Shown: in pieces, positions 49,070-63,330 of the stretch
Layout: every line of letters begins with the position of its first letter
Numbering within the stretch: the first letter of the stretch is position 1
From: Dioscorea cayenensis subsp. rotundata
Lineage: Eukaryota; Streptophyta; Magnoliopsida; Dioscoreales; Dioscoreaceae
Direction: 5' to 3'
Assembly (NCBI RefSeq): GCF_009730915.1
Contig: NC_052481.1
Coordinates: forward strand, 20,372,461-20,436,460
DNA length: 64,000 nt
Made by a program: the position numbers and the translations under genes
Notes under the pieces: model-generated
Databases searched by the model: none
Seen by the model: only the letters and a program-made list of their open reading frames with translations
What the model was told of the DNA's origin: nothing

Positions 49070-50404
49070 TTGGCCCGTTGATAAGAAATTAGAGACGCAA
49101 ATGACTGTTATCCAGTTTCCAACCCAGTGCTTGTACATGTTAATGCCCTGTTTTTCTGAGTTTCTATACTACAGGGCACAATAGAAGCATTTGTAGCTAA
49201 TATCATATCCCAACTTGCTCTGCTAGGTATTACCCGCGCCACTCTGATTGACTCATTTTTATTTTGGGTGCAAATGAACTCTGGTCTGATTGTAGATTCT
49301 CAGGGATAATCAGATAATATATACTTTTCGTTTTGGAGGAAATTGAAGATTTCCAAATGTTGTTTAGCCAATTAAATATAACTTTATAATATTTGTTAAT
49401 GATATCTTAATTCATTGACCTGAATTTTTCTATAAAGTGTTTATATCCTTGTCAAAAAAGATTGGAATCTCAATTCATTAGAGTAATTCATCAGAGTAAG
49501 AGCACAGATGTCGAGATGATAATTTCATATCTGCATATCTTCGACAAATAATTTACTCACATTTCATAAAAAAAAAATTTTTAATACCTGGATAAAGGAG
49601 GGGAAGGACATTTAAGGGGAAGTATGTGTTTGATTTTTTTTTTTTAATTCATTTTTATAAATATTTTGGTCCAAAAATAACCGCAAATGTTTTTCCTACT
49701 CTTTATATATTTATATATAAAGTTTTTTTTTTATATAAATTATATATTACAAGTTGAAAACAATTGATGGCTATAATTTTTTTTCCGATGAAACACATTT
49801 GCTTCCTAAACTAAACACCCATTCCTACAAAATTCCATAGGTAATTTTGTAATACTAAATTTCATAAGAATGAATACTATTCCTATGGAATTTAGGGCCA
49901 TCCAAACTGGCCCTAAATATGTTTGTCATATCAAAAAAGTTAATTTGTTTAATTCAGATGCCAAAATCATTGGCGTACATCAAAACAACCTTGTGATCCC
50001 ACCGGTGATTACAAACAAAAACACTCAAGTAAAACAATAAATTATAGCCAAATATCATGGTAACGGACCATACTCTTCACTATGATATTGAATTGAACCT
50101 TCTCAAGGGTAAAACCCCAAATAAACTAAACTGCGAGGTAACTAAACAATGTGTTTGGCATATGCCAGCCATACCAATGAAATCAAAATTTAGTATCATG
50201 CCAAATTGCATTTGTCTCACTTAACACCATCTTTTTGGAAATCATGACATGGACGTAAGCAATCGATCAAACCGACCTTCGAATAAATGAAAATCAATAG
50301 CCAAACTGCTGCCCACTTTATTTGGGGCGCAATATAAATAAAACCAAAATTTTGTCTAAAATAACCTCCAATGTGCAGCCAGACAGTAGCTCACCAATGG
50401 CCGA
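49070..50404. other. Intergenic region between convergent genes
   Basis: No ORF of note. Near 49830-49915 a short self-complementary stretch (atttagggccatccaaactggccctaaat) suggests a small decayed TIR element. 3' UTRs of both neighbours must lie here. Confidence 0.5.
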
Positions 50405-53285
50405 TCATGCTGCTGCAGATTGTTTGTGATCGGAATCTTCAATGTTTAATGCTTCCAACAGCTTTGGCCAGGACTCTGAAATTCCTCCGGGTAGATCGAA
50501 CTCTTGTAGTTTTCCTCGACTAGTATAGAACTCCTCCACCGGTTTGCTCTGCACAGAGATTCCAATTATTTTCAACTTAGAGCAGAAATCTGAAACATGA
50601 ATCAGGTATATTCTTGCTACACAGAGATGCCAAGTGGATGAACAATTGATACTGATGGTAAAAATTACTGTGTGAAATTAGTAAATACGACAAGAGCTTG
50701 TAGCTAATAATCATGGGAATATCACGTGTGAGGTTACACACATATTAGTCCATGCAAGTTACATTGCACCATTTGAACAAAACATATTCCATCAACCAGG
50801 TGAACTTCTATTTTAGCTGTAAAAATATGTTTATTTAAGGAAGATTGTGGTTTAGTATTTCATTTTTATTTACATTTTGTACTAATCAAAACAGGTAACA
50901 ATGGTTAAATGCAAAGCATGACAAGACCATACTAATGAAATTATCAAGATTGTTACCAACAAATTACCACTCTTCTTCATTGCATGAAAGGTCTCATTTG
51001 CTAATCTTAAATAATGCCTGGCAAAGCCCTTAGAATTGCTTTAGCATCTAAAAGTTGATCATGTTACTCATTCGAGCCTCAAGTCAATGGTGTTTGGCAA
51101 GAGTCGAAAGACAGATTCTGACCATTTGGATTCCCAGTTATTTGGTAATCTAGGGGTAAATTTAGATTAGCTAATTTCAGCTCACATGAATAGGTAACAA
51201 TAGAGAGCTATCAAAGTGCCTGACACTGCAGTTTATAATGATCTTGGTAGTTTGATTTTCTTCAGATGCCTTGTAAGTAATCTTGAGAGCAACATACATC
51301 CACATTAAATAATTAGATGAATAAACATTCTACAGCAAACAATAGAGCATGAAAGATTGATCACTACTATGTTTTGAACTTTCTCCATATTGAAGTATGA
51401 TGTCTAAAGTTATAAAACTTAATTATACTACGCATGTTCATAAAGAAACAAAGAAATATTAGCTTATGGAGAAAATGACAAGATGAAAGTTATGAAATAC
51501 CATTTCATTGTATATCCGGAGGCGCTCTTTCACCACCTCTTCAGTATCATCAGATCGAGTAATGAGCTTTGAGGTGCAGTGTGAGGGAGGGAGGAGTGGG
51601 GCCATATAGATACCAGGCATTCCATTTTCCCCCTTGACACTAATGGAGGCAACATTGAAGTTCCCTCCACATTGGCTGCAAATTCTTCTCCCAAGGCATT
51701 TTTCAATCAGCACATCTTCTCTTAGCTTGAGATTGAGCACCAAGTCTAAGTCAGTCACTCCCTCCAGTATTTCCTACATTTTGTTTACACATATCAATTG
51801 CTAAACATCACTGGAACAGAATTCTCTGATATTCTAGCATAAAAGGATCCGATCACCTGCTTTAGCTAGCACACAAACTGAGGGTGCAACATATATATCC
51901 TAGGCATTTTATGATCTAGTACAGCAATCCTTCTGGAGTTGTGGGCAAGAAGGATTATAATTTGAATTTTATCATTACTCTTATCTTAGCTTTATTTGTG
52001 AACTGATTGTGGGGTTCCACCAGCCATTCTACAAGTCTTCCAGGAACTAGAGTAAAGCATTATAAGACAGATTTATCTAATTAACAAGATACAGTGATTC
52101 ATACACATAAATTCATTATTATGGGATGCATGATAGCAATTTCTAATGCTTCACAATCAGTATAAATTGGATTAGGAGATGCTTACAGCTTGCCTAATTG
52201 TCCGAGGAAAACCATCAAGAATGAATCCTGATTCACCTTTAGCAGCCCCATTCTCAAGTCGTTTGGATAGCAGATCTATTACTATTTCATCAGACACCAA
52301 TTTGCCTTGATTCACAATGGCAGCAAGCTGTAAAATGGAACAGAAAAAATAACAAAATAAAACTCACTTGCCTTACATAAACACTTTCAATCTCTTTATA
52401 GAAAATAAAATCCAACAAAATTGAATGCAATACAAATGTAAGTACAGTAAATTTTACCAACTTAAAAACTGTTGCAAACTTTGTCTTTATCCCACTGAAA
52501 TTTTTGTTTCATGTGAAGTGAATGCTACATTCATCATCTCAATAAAGCATGTTCTTTCAAAGTTCAAACAACATATAGTAACTACAGTAACCACATTTTC
52601 AGCATATAAGAATGCATTGAACCATAAAACTACAATTTTTCAGAAAAACAATAATAAAAAGCTCAACTTTTCAGTGAGAAAGAAAAAAAAAACCATTTAT
52701 CATCCTCACATGCTCAAAGTAGTAAACGCATCCTAAAGATCATTTTCCAATAAAAATTAAGTATATTGCAAACTGAGGATCAAATGTACTAATCTTGTCA
52801 TGCATTTCCACAATTCATTTACAACATACTATCAATCCATCCTAAATTGAAATAACACCAAGATTATCACATCAAGAACCAACAACAAACGCACAATACC
52901 ATTCATAGATCACCAAACTCAACCAAAAAAAAAACACTGAATTTCCCAAATCAAAGCAAGAAAAAGGATGAGGACCTGTTGAGCAAGGGGACCAGAAGAG
53001 CTAAGCTCTTCGCGGACGAGGTCGCCAGTGGCGATGTGAGGAACACCGAGGAGCTGCGAGAGCCGGCTGGCGTACGTACCCTTGCCAACACCAGGGCAAC
53101 CAAGGAAAACCCATTGGACGTTCCTCTCACCCAGATCCCTCGTCTCCACCAACGTCACCGAGGAACCCATATTCGGCCCAGCAGCAAGCCCCTGCCGGGT
53201 ATATCACACTGGATTCTGGAGCCACCGTCGACATGCCTCTAGCGGCAGTAGCCGTGGCACGGAGGAAGCGGCTGAGAGCCGCCAT
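50405..53285 (-). CDS. ADK1: Adenylate kinase, organellar (plastid/mitochondrial type)
   Basis: Minus-strand exons: 53285-52976, 52327-52187, 51773-51501 and 50548-50405. Catalyses ATP + AMP to 2 ADP. Motifs: P-loop [23 protein letters not shown]-site [25 protein letters not shown], a zinc-type LID with [10 protein letters not shown] and a later SHC, then [20 protein letters not shown] and [15 protein letters not shown]; it ends [10 protein letters not shown]. From ATG 53170 the protein is 250 aa. An upstream ATG at 53285 opens a transit-like stretch ([20 protein letters not shown]) in another frame. That frame ends in TGA, and the kinase frame has a TGA upstream of 53170. So one base is missing or added in the presequence region, or translation starts at 53170 without a presequence. 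The core matches Arabidopsis adenylate kinase 1 closely. Confidence 0.93.
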
Positions 53286-53349
53286 GGACGTAGACGGAGG
53301 AGAGAGTCGGAGATCTGGCGGAGTCCTAGGGTTTGGGAGAATGGAGATT

Positions 53350-53701
53350 TCTAGGGTTTGGGAATTTGGTCACGTGGGATGAGTGATTGACGGCTGAGAT
53401 TTCAAGATTACTTCGCTGATCTCTCAATCTGAGCCGTATATTTATTGAAGGAAATTCACTGCACGTGAATATTTGAAAGATTACGTTTATGCCCCTAAGA
53501 AAATATTTATTCTGAGAAATTTTTTACATAATGTTTTAAAGAAGTGGTTTATCCGTCTTTATAAATTATTATATAAATCAATTATTTTTCACTGTATATA
53601 TTAAGGTATTAACTCCACGTTTATATACAATATTATATATTATAATTTTTAATTTTTAAATATTTTTTTTACCTGAGATTTGTTAAGATGAATTATTTTG
53701 C

Positions 53702-53751
<50 letters not shown>

Positions 53752-53974
53752 TTGACGAGATATGGTTCAAAAACATATGAACACAAAAAAAATATTTTTA
53801 TTTATTAATTTATTTTTAAATATATTTACTTGTTGATAAAGGCTAGCAAAAGAGTTTTATTTATTTATTTATTTATTTATTTATTATTAACATGCAGAAA
53901 ATCATTTTAAATGCACCTAATTTTTTTTAAATGGTACTTAAATCATACATCAGAGTCCGTTTGATTTGTTTATA
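53350..53974. other. AT-rich spacer upstream of the kinase gene
   Basis: (AT)n run at about 53706-53741 and an (ATTT)n run at about 53856-53885. No coding signal. Confidence 0.6.
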
Positions 53975-55736
53975 GGGCAAGACTTAGGCGTGTTGATTTC
54001 GGAAGTGAAGGGTGAGTGGTGCGACATCCTCCACTTCCGGTGTTCGTTTGTCTTGAAGTGGGGAAGTGGCACTTCCACTTCCGACTAAAGTGGATTTTGA
54101 GCTAGCCTACTTGATATTTTTCTTTGAGTGGGGGAAGTGAGTCGATCTAAAAACTAAACTTATTTTCACTTCAAAAGTATTTTTTGAACTCATGGAAACT
54201 TCATCCAACACTAAATCGTCCCGATTCTATTACTCGACTTTCGACAAATGAACACGAGTCCCCGAGGTGATATCACTTCCCCACTCGGGGAGTGACACTT
54301 CCCTCATTTCCTAACTTCCCCTCACTTACAGTGAAATAAACGCCCTTTAGCTGAAGTGCAATGGGTGGAGTTGGTGTAGTTACCAATAACATAATGACAT
54401 GTGTCCCACTAATAACAAATTTATATACTTTAGTTTTTATTTCCTCTGTTAACTCTTTTCTCCTGTTAGCTTTAATTGTTCATCGAGATTCTACAAACAA
54501 GAAAGGGCACACTTCTTTCCCACTCTCTTCTATGGTTCTTGAACTTCTACCTTTCCTCGTTCTTCTCTTCTTCTTTCCTTTTTTTTTCCAATGGCGTCCT
54601 TCTTTATACAATAATATGTTTTTTTTCTTATGCTTTAAACCTGTCCAAAAATTAGCACGAAAAACCAATAATCCAAGGTTATCAATATGAAAAATTGCAC
54701 AAGTTTAGCTCGGTGAATACTTACTCTCTTTTTTGTTATAATTACTTGCTATGTTTCTTGCTAATTTCTTTGGTTATTTTTACCTTGATTAAATTTTTAA
54801 TGTTTTTTCTTGATGAATGGAGGTATCTATTACTAGTAAATTTTGTATTTATTGGTTGTCTTATTACTACTTATACTACCAATTGTATTATAACTTTTGG
54901 AATAATTTTTTTATGTTTATTTTTGAAATTTTTATTGCAAGAGTCATCTTCATGTGTGAACTCCTTGTTGACTGAACAAGCTTCCCAACATAAGTAATTG
55001 TGACTACATTAATCAATTAGATTCAAAAAAAGTGTACTTATCAAGATGAGATGGATGTAACTGAAGAATGAATCATATTCAGTTGTTCTTTTTTTGTTTT
55101 TATTGTTTTGGTTATGATATAGTTGGTCTTTATTTGGTTGGAGACTAAAGAATGTGGTGATTATGATAAACAAATGTTCTATTTCAAATTATTATCTAAT
55201 TATATGATGACAAGGTGATCTATTTTTCATCAGTAAAATGTTTTTTTTATTAAGTTTAACAATATATTTTATGTTTTCTCATAGCTAATCTATAAAGAGA
55301 CATGCATGTTAAATTAAACGTGTTTGTGTGATGTCTCATGATTTTTTTGTTATAATATGGTTGTTTTTTTTTTTTAATTATTGGATTGAAGACAAGGGAG
55401 TGAGTGAAGTAGATTAATTGATTTATTTGTTGATATATTTTTTTGTTATGATATGGTTGAGTTTGTTTGATGGAGATTAGTATAACTAATTCAATTACTA
55501 ATGATATTTTTTTTATTAACAAAATGAAGAAAGATGGAAGAGAAGAGAGTAGGAAAGAAGTGTGCCCTTTTTTGTTTGTAAAATCTCGAGGAACAATTAA
55601 AGCTAACGGGAGAGAAGAGTTAAAAGGAGAAAATGAAAACTAAAATTTAAATATTAGTTATTAGTGGGACACATGTCATCATGTTATTAGTAACTACACT
55701 AACTCCACCCATTGCACTTCACCCTAAGTCGTGCCC
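53975..55736. mobile_element. Non-autonomous TIR element with long inverted arms
   Basis: Outer ends GGGCAAGACTTAG (53975-53987) and CTAAGTCGTGCCC (55724-55736) are inverted copies. Inside, arms of nearly 200 bases, from tgaagtgcaatgggtggag (54352 on) and to ctccacccattgcacttca (ending 55721), are imperfect reverse complements. They include the pair acatgtgtcccactaataac / gttattagtgggacacatgt. No transposase. The left end is split by a smaller element (53987-54345). No target duplication was found, so the superfamily (Mutator-like or other) is open. Confidence 0.65.
53987..54345. mobile_element. Harbinger/Tourist-like MITE nested in the larger TIR element
   Basis: Ends GGCGTGTTGATTTC and GAAATAAACGCCC are inverted and similar. 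TTA precedes it and TTTA follows, close to the three-base TTA target of PIF/Harbinger MITEs. Removing it restores gacttag+tgaagtgc, the mirror image of the intact right end of the outer element. Confidence 0.6.
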
Positions 55737-56179
55737 AATAAAAGAACATCATTATAGTATACAAAATTTTTCGTATTATTTAATGTTTAATTTGCATGAA
55801 TATAAAACAAAAAAAATAATGAAATTGGAATAAGAATTTTTTTACTATTCTATATTTTTGAACATTGAATTTATCGATGGCCATGAATTCTTTTAAATAA
55901 AACCACTTATATTCTTCCATTAAAATACAATTAATTACTAAAGAAAAGACATTGCCAAGAATATAATTTCTTGTTTAACAAATACAATAACATAGTAGCC
56001 AAACAATTTTTTAACATATCAACAAACATAACATCTTATTATTTCAAAAGATTGAACAAGCACCCATAATACAAACAAATACAACTTCTTGAAAGTAAGA
56101 CAAACAACAAATCAACACAACACATATAAACACTTGCCAAAAAAAAAAAAAATAAATAAAGAATTAAACTTCTCTCTGA
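55737..56179. other. AT-rich spacer, 3' of the peroxidase gene
   Basis: No coding signal; contains the downstream region of the minus-strand peroxidase. Confidence 0.6.
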
Positions 56180-57648
<1,469 letters not shown>

Positions 57649-57713
57649 TTTTTACTATTGCTCAAAGGGTATCTTTTTGGATTTTCCTCCAAGTCTAAAG
57701 AAGAACAGATGGA

Positions 57714-57721
57714 TTTATAAA
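57714..57721 (-). promoter_or_regulatory. TATA box of the peroxidase gene
   Basis: Minus-strand TTTATAAA, about 66 bases upstream of the ATG at 57648. Confidence 0.55.
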
Positions 57722-58405
57722 AAGTGAAAAGAAGGATGATATGAGAAACATTGAGAAGTGGTGCAATTTATAGAATGCACACAAAGTCACACATTGTCAA
57801 CAAAGAACATGCATTTGGATAGGTTAAGGCAATGTGATGATTTGTTTTGGTCTTTAGAGAAACTTTTCATGCTTATGATTTAGTCTTTTCCAAAATACTT
57901 TTCAATTATATAAAAGCTATCAATTGATGCGTGATGCACTTTTTGAAAAAAAGGTGATGCACATTATTTGATTTTTATTAATTATTTTTTTGTCAATTTA
58001 TTCCTAAACTCAAAAAAATAAATAAATTGAGAACTTAGTTTAATGATAATCTTGAGTCATGATATTTACTTGTAATAGTATATATAAATACAAGAATTAT
58101 TTTATTTTTTAGCAAAATAAAGTCTCAATTATATGTTTGAGTTTAATATTTATTTAATTAAATAACATGAGACTATTATTCAAAGATGAGAAAGTTGGTG
58201 GCTAACAGCTATAAAACCTGGAAAAAAAAAGTTACATAAGATTTGGCGCAGCCTTCTTTGTTTTGACTTCTCTTTCTATTTATCTTTTTACAATAATTAT
58301 TTATTTTGTAAAAAAAATTCATCTCTAATGTAAAAGACTCTTACATTATCTAAAATAATATTAACTCAATATAATATAAATTTAAGTAAATGATTTCGAA
58401 TTTAA

Positions 58406-58443
<38 letters not shown>

Positions 58444-59062
58444 GCTGAAAGAAGCCTCTATTGAGTGCTCAATAACTTTCTGTTTTAAGAAATTAGTGAG
58501 TGAAAAAAAAATCTCACAACTTAAATATTATTTTTATTATATCAATTAAATTAAAATTTAAAAGTATTGAGCATCAAGAGAGCATAATCATTAAGTTTAA
58601 ACAAAGTTCTTTTCTTGTTCTATGGCCATCAAATAAGAATCAAAGTATCAGACAAATACATTCCTCTTAATCATTACATTAAAGAAGAAAAAAACATAAA
58701 ACATTAAAGAAGAAAAAAAAACATAAAACATAAAAGAAAAGAAGTTGGTTTAGTTAATCTAATCATATAATTATTAGCTTGTACTTTCAATCTCACCTAA
58801 CAAAACCGGCATGTTTTACTTTGAATTAACATCAAAGACAAGTCGAAAACGTCACGATTCCACTAAACATTGATTATAATTACATAATCAATAAATGTTA
58901 ATGATGTAATCTGATGAAACATAAAATGCTTTTTTGCAGCATCTGATTACATGTAAAAAAGAAAAACAAATGAGATGGAACACAATTCATGCATTTGTGT
59001 TCAGAAATTCAGTCTGCATTGACAGATTCAATATTCATTGATCTTGCGAATGATCTATTCAA
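57722..59062. other. Intergenic region, peroxidase promoter to PAO4 3' end
   Basis: AT-rich, (AT)n run at about 58411-58440. cctctattgagtgctcaata (58454) and tattgagcatcaagagag (58564) are roughly inverted and may end a small MITE. No gene. Confidence 0.5.
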
Positions 59063-62000
59063 TTACAGCCTGGAAATTTGAAGAGGGAACATAATTTCAT
59101 TTATGTCATCCCGAAGAACAATTTGGAAAAGATCTGGAAAACCATGCTGCAACGATAAACGCCTTCGGCATTCTTCTGCAGCTAATTTGCCTGAAGAGTA
59201 TGCGCCGTGCACAGTTCCGGAGTGGTCAATGCTCATGGCTTCGCCCGGCAAAAATAAAGATTGTTAACAGGGGCTTGAAGCCTATGGCATAAGTCAGTCC
59301 CGGCTTCCGACTAAATCGCAGGAATAAGCTCCAAGGGAATTCGGGTCCATTCCCCAGCGAGAAACCAAAAAAATCCATCTGATACAAAAACTAGAATAAT
59401 CAGTGAATTATTACAATTCATTATAACAAAAATCAAGGCAAAGGAAAGAATGTTATTACCGGTTTTTTAGCATGAGGTAACATCTTCTTTAGTTCAGACA
59501 TTGCAAAATTAGCAGCTTCTTCATCAGATAACTTTTCGATGTCATACGCAATCCTCCCCGCAGCCATGTATACAAGAACAGGGTTTCCTGTTGCCTTGTG
59601 AAGATTGAGGAAGTAACCACAAGCATAGGATGTGGGAGCGACGATACCTAACACTTCTACATTGGGCCAGAAGACAGTATCAAAGTGCAGAGCAATTTTG
59701 TTCTCATTACAACACCGAGATCAGATATTGCTGAGGTCTTCCATTCAGGTAATCTAGGAACAAACTGAATCATATTTGCTTTAAGGACGCCCTAAAGGGA
59801 CGGTGATTATAGCGGCATCAGCTACGAAAGTAGCCCCCAGTCTCGATAGTGAGCATGACCTTGTTGCTACATTGGACAATTTGTGTTACCCTGAATCACA
59901 GTTCAAAAGGATATGAGACGTGAGGTGTATGTGATTCAACTAATTTATAGTTCTCTAGATTTCCATGTTTCACGGCTTACATGCCTAGAGGAATAGAAAT
60001 ATGATTTTGAAAACACAAAGAACATTAAACATTAACAGTAATTCCATTTCCTATAAAAGACATACCTGTGATTTAAACGAATGTCAAGATCTTTCGCAAG
60101 ATTTTTTTAATTAAAGGGTTGTAACCTCCACCATAAGTCCATGGCCACTCAGTGAGAACATGCTCCTGCATTTAGATAAAAGATTGGATTGGTATGATCA
60201 AGTTAGTTAAACTCTTGAACATTTCCATTAGATAAAATATTTAGTATAGCAATGCACAATTCACACAAGCACTAGTGTTCTATAACATGGGAGGAAATTA
60301 AGTTATAACATTTTTCTGGACAAATTGTAATGGATTTAGGCTAACAAGAGATAAAATGAAAGACACAAGCAAAAAGAAAAAGAAAGGTTGGAAGTAAAAA
60401 TTTTTGGAATGGGGAAGGACATGACATCCCTATGTCCAGATGCAGTTCTTCTCTGACTAAAAATGACCAAGAAACCTGTGAACAATGATAGATTTCTGTT
60501 ATACGTATATGAAGAATCTATGCCATGCCCAATGAGAACACCTTCGATTGGAAAACTAGTAGTATGATATTCTAGGGCTGCAATCTCTCGAAAAAGAATA
60601 GATACAACTTATAAAAAAATCAAATATTTCCTGTCATAAACCAGCCTGTAAAAAGTTTAATGGCATGAGATTATTACAATCCTACCTAAATCTGAAATGT
60701 TTTTAATGAAATACATAGTAAAAAAAAATTTGTTCTCTTTGGATTGAGTTTAGCTCGGACAGAAATATAGACCGGAAAAATCATTCCAAAAGAACCAAAT
60801 TCAATACAAAAAGACAAAATTGGATGACTGCCATAACCCTAATCCAGGCTTTAGGATCCAGCTACATACAAGTACTGTTGCTACTAATAAAGTCGTACAC
60901 AATTGGTGTTAGGAGACTAGCATGCCAAGTTCATTAGCTTAAGATTAGGAAAGAATCAATGACAAATCATATCCAAATGGAGCAGAAAGAACACAACCGC
61001 AGGTTAGAAATACTCACTTGATCCCAGTTTTTTAGAGAAATATTGTCCACATCTGAAGCAAACCATGCTTCCATTCTGCAGATATACCACTGCATTACTT
61101 CATATGCTAATCCTTCTTGCCTATAAACCAAAACTTACGGTTATTTACTTTTGACAGGTCATTTGGAGAAAACATGTTGGTACCAAAGCAAATGTGCAGG
61201 TCTGTAAATTCATCCTTACCGTAGCTCAGGATGCCTATCAAGAACAATAGTAATTGCTTGGAGCACTGACATATCATCAGCATGCTCATCCCTTACTTTG
61301 ATGGTCTGCAATCCTCAAGGAAAAAATTATAAACATTTCATAATATGATCAAATCAGATTATGTCATTAGATGATAGTATGACAAAGAAAAATAGATTAC
61401 CTCTTTGAGAATTCTTTTCAAACTTCCCCCAACTTCAATAACTAATTGCTGAGGTACTTGGTGGCCATCTTTGTCAAAAAGGGCATAGCTGTAGAAAAGA
61501 ATGCATTTAGCCATTAACAAATGTTTGATATGAATGATCAACTTGAAAGAACATCTGAATAAATTGGGTTTCCAACTAGAATATTTGACCAAAACATATT
61601 TCAAGATAGTCCTAGGATACATTATGTAATCAGTAATCTACAAAACCTAAAACAAGTGAAATTTTCTGTGGAACATCACCATATGATTTAAAGATTAGGT
61701 TAGACAAATCAGACATGTCATTAATCAAATGAAACAACCATTAAAAAAAAAAAAAGAAGCAGAGACAGGATTTACCTCTCAGATCATGGTCATACAAGAC
61801 AGAATTATCACCACTAGTGCGATACATTCTGAGACCAAGCTGCCGAAGCAATGGAGCAAGAGAATTCTCATTGCAGACACCATGAAGCCTGAGAGATCAA
61901 ATAGAAAGAGAAAACCTATCCATGAAATAAACGTCCAATATATGTTGTGAGAAGAGCCAGCACCAGGTAAGAAACTAACCATGATGCTCCCATATCAACA

Positions 62001-63330
62001 GGGCAGCCAAAAGAATATTCAGTGTGGACTCGACCACCAATCCGATTACGTGATTCTAGAAGAGTGACCTAAACAAGAGATAAATAATTAAAAGAATAAG
62101 ATCAGGAAAGTGAAAATCTGTTATATATATATATATATATGATCACATGTGAAGAAAAATACACATTATGGAATCACCAAATATGATAAGAAAAACATAA
62201 TTGAGCATTAACTGCAAACCAAAATGCCAAACCTGGAAGGAAGCATTTGATAATGCACGAGCAGCTGCAATCCCTGATATTCCTCCACCTACTACAATAA
62301 CTGAAGGGGGGGAAGTGTGTTGTCTCTCAAGGCAAGTAAGAAAGGAACCTGATTGTGTAAAAAACAAGAAGTTATCACAAATATAATGCATGGTGGGTGG
62401 GGAACACCAAGAAAATTGCAGCATTTGCAGTCAAGAGACTGCTCATGTATACACCGCTATAAGAAAATTGTAAGCGCCTTCCAACTAGATAACTCAAAGG
62501 AGTCCAACTAACTAAATTTTGGAGCATACAATTTCTCTTGTTATTGGCCGGATCCCTCAGTCTGTAATACTTCAATATTTCATATCTTTGCATATGTTGG
62601 AAACAGGATGTTTAAAAGAGATCCACTATCATTGCTGATTGAAAGTCGTTGGTCAACATGGTTATGAGCCTCCTAGAGCATAAACTCCATGCTTCTAGCA
62701 AGTATTTAACTCTTTTAAAATTTTCCATGCTCTCAAACACAATGAATTTAAAAAAAAAAATTGAAAAATTTCAAATTAACAGACTCCTGCACAAAGAAGA
62801 GATACACCTAAATGACGAGCAATGTGATACATAAAGGCTACAGACTAACAATCACCAATGAATCTAACACTACCTTAGCCACTGCAGGTAAGACCTATGC
62901 AAACCATATCTCTCCTTAATTTTTGTGAGAAAATCAAATTTGTTAGCTATAGCCGCACAGGCCTGGCTAGAATAGTTGAATCTCTTTTTCAAAAACAAAC
63001 AAAAGTTCACATTTTTTCTTCCAAAAAAGTTACGATGTCTTTCCTTCCAAACAAGTAAGCCTAAATATTGCAATGCCTAAACGTTCCAATACATTCTTCT
63101 TCTAAGTCCTTCACTCCGCTTCTTTTCCCCTTAAATTTTAACCAACTAGACCACAAATCGAATAGATCTCTAACGCATCAGCCAAAAATTCAACAACAAC
63201 AACCAAAAAAACAATCTTTCTTGCAAAATTAAATTAAATTAACATAAATTTCCAATTCAAACACAAATATATAAAAAATTAACAAATCCATCAATCACTT
63301 ACCTCCAACGACGAAATTCTTCTGCTCCAT
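59063..63330 (-). CDS. PAO4: Peroxisomal polyamine oxidase, PAO4 type (several frameshifts)
   Basis: Minus-strand exons: 63330-63303, 62348-62233, 62068-61980, 61888-61776, 61488-61401, 61305-61220, 61120-61018, 60165-60066, 59890-59460 and 59378-59063, all with usable GT-AG borders. FAD-dependent oxidation of spermine/spermidine. Motifs: [17 protein letters not shown] (dinucleotide fold), [90 protein letters not shown] and VLVYMAAG. The C-terminus FPLQISRL ends in SRL, a PTS1 peroxisomal signal. One- or two-base indels break the frame at the end of exon 4 (one base missing before GAGAG), two or three times in exon 8, about three times in exon 9 and twice in exon 10. Splice sites and most substitutions look conserved. 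Several segments are closer to Arabidopsis PAO4 than PAO2. Confidence 0.92.

Noticed and set aside
54361..55522. ORFs of about 60-110 codons inside the long-armed TIR element
   Set aside because: Hydrophobic, low-complexity translations of AT-rich DNA with no transposase motif.
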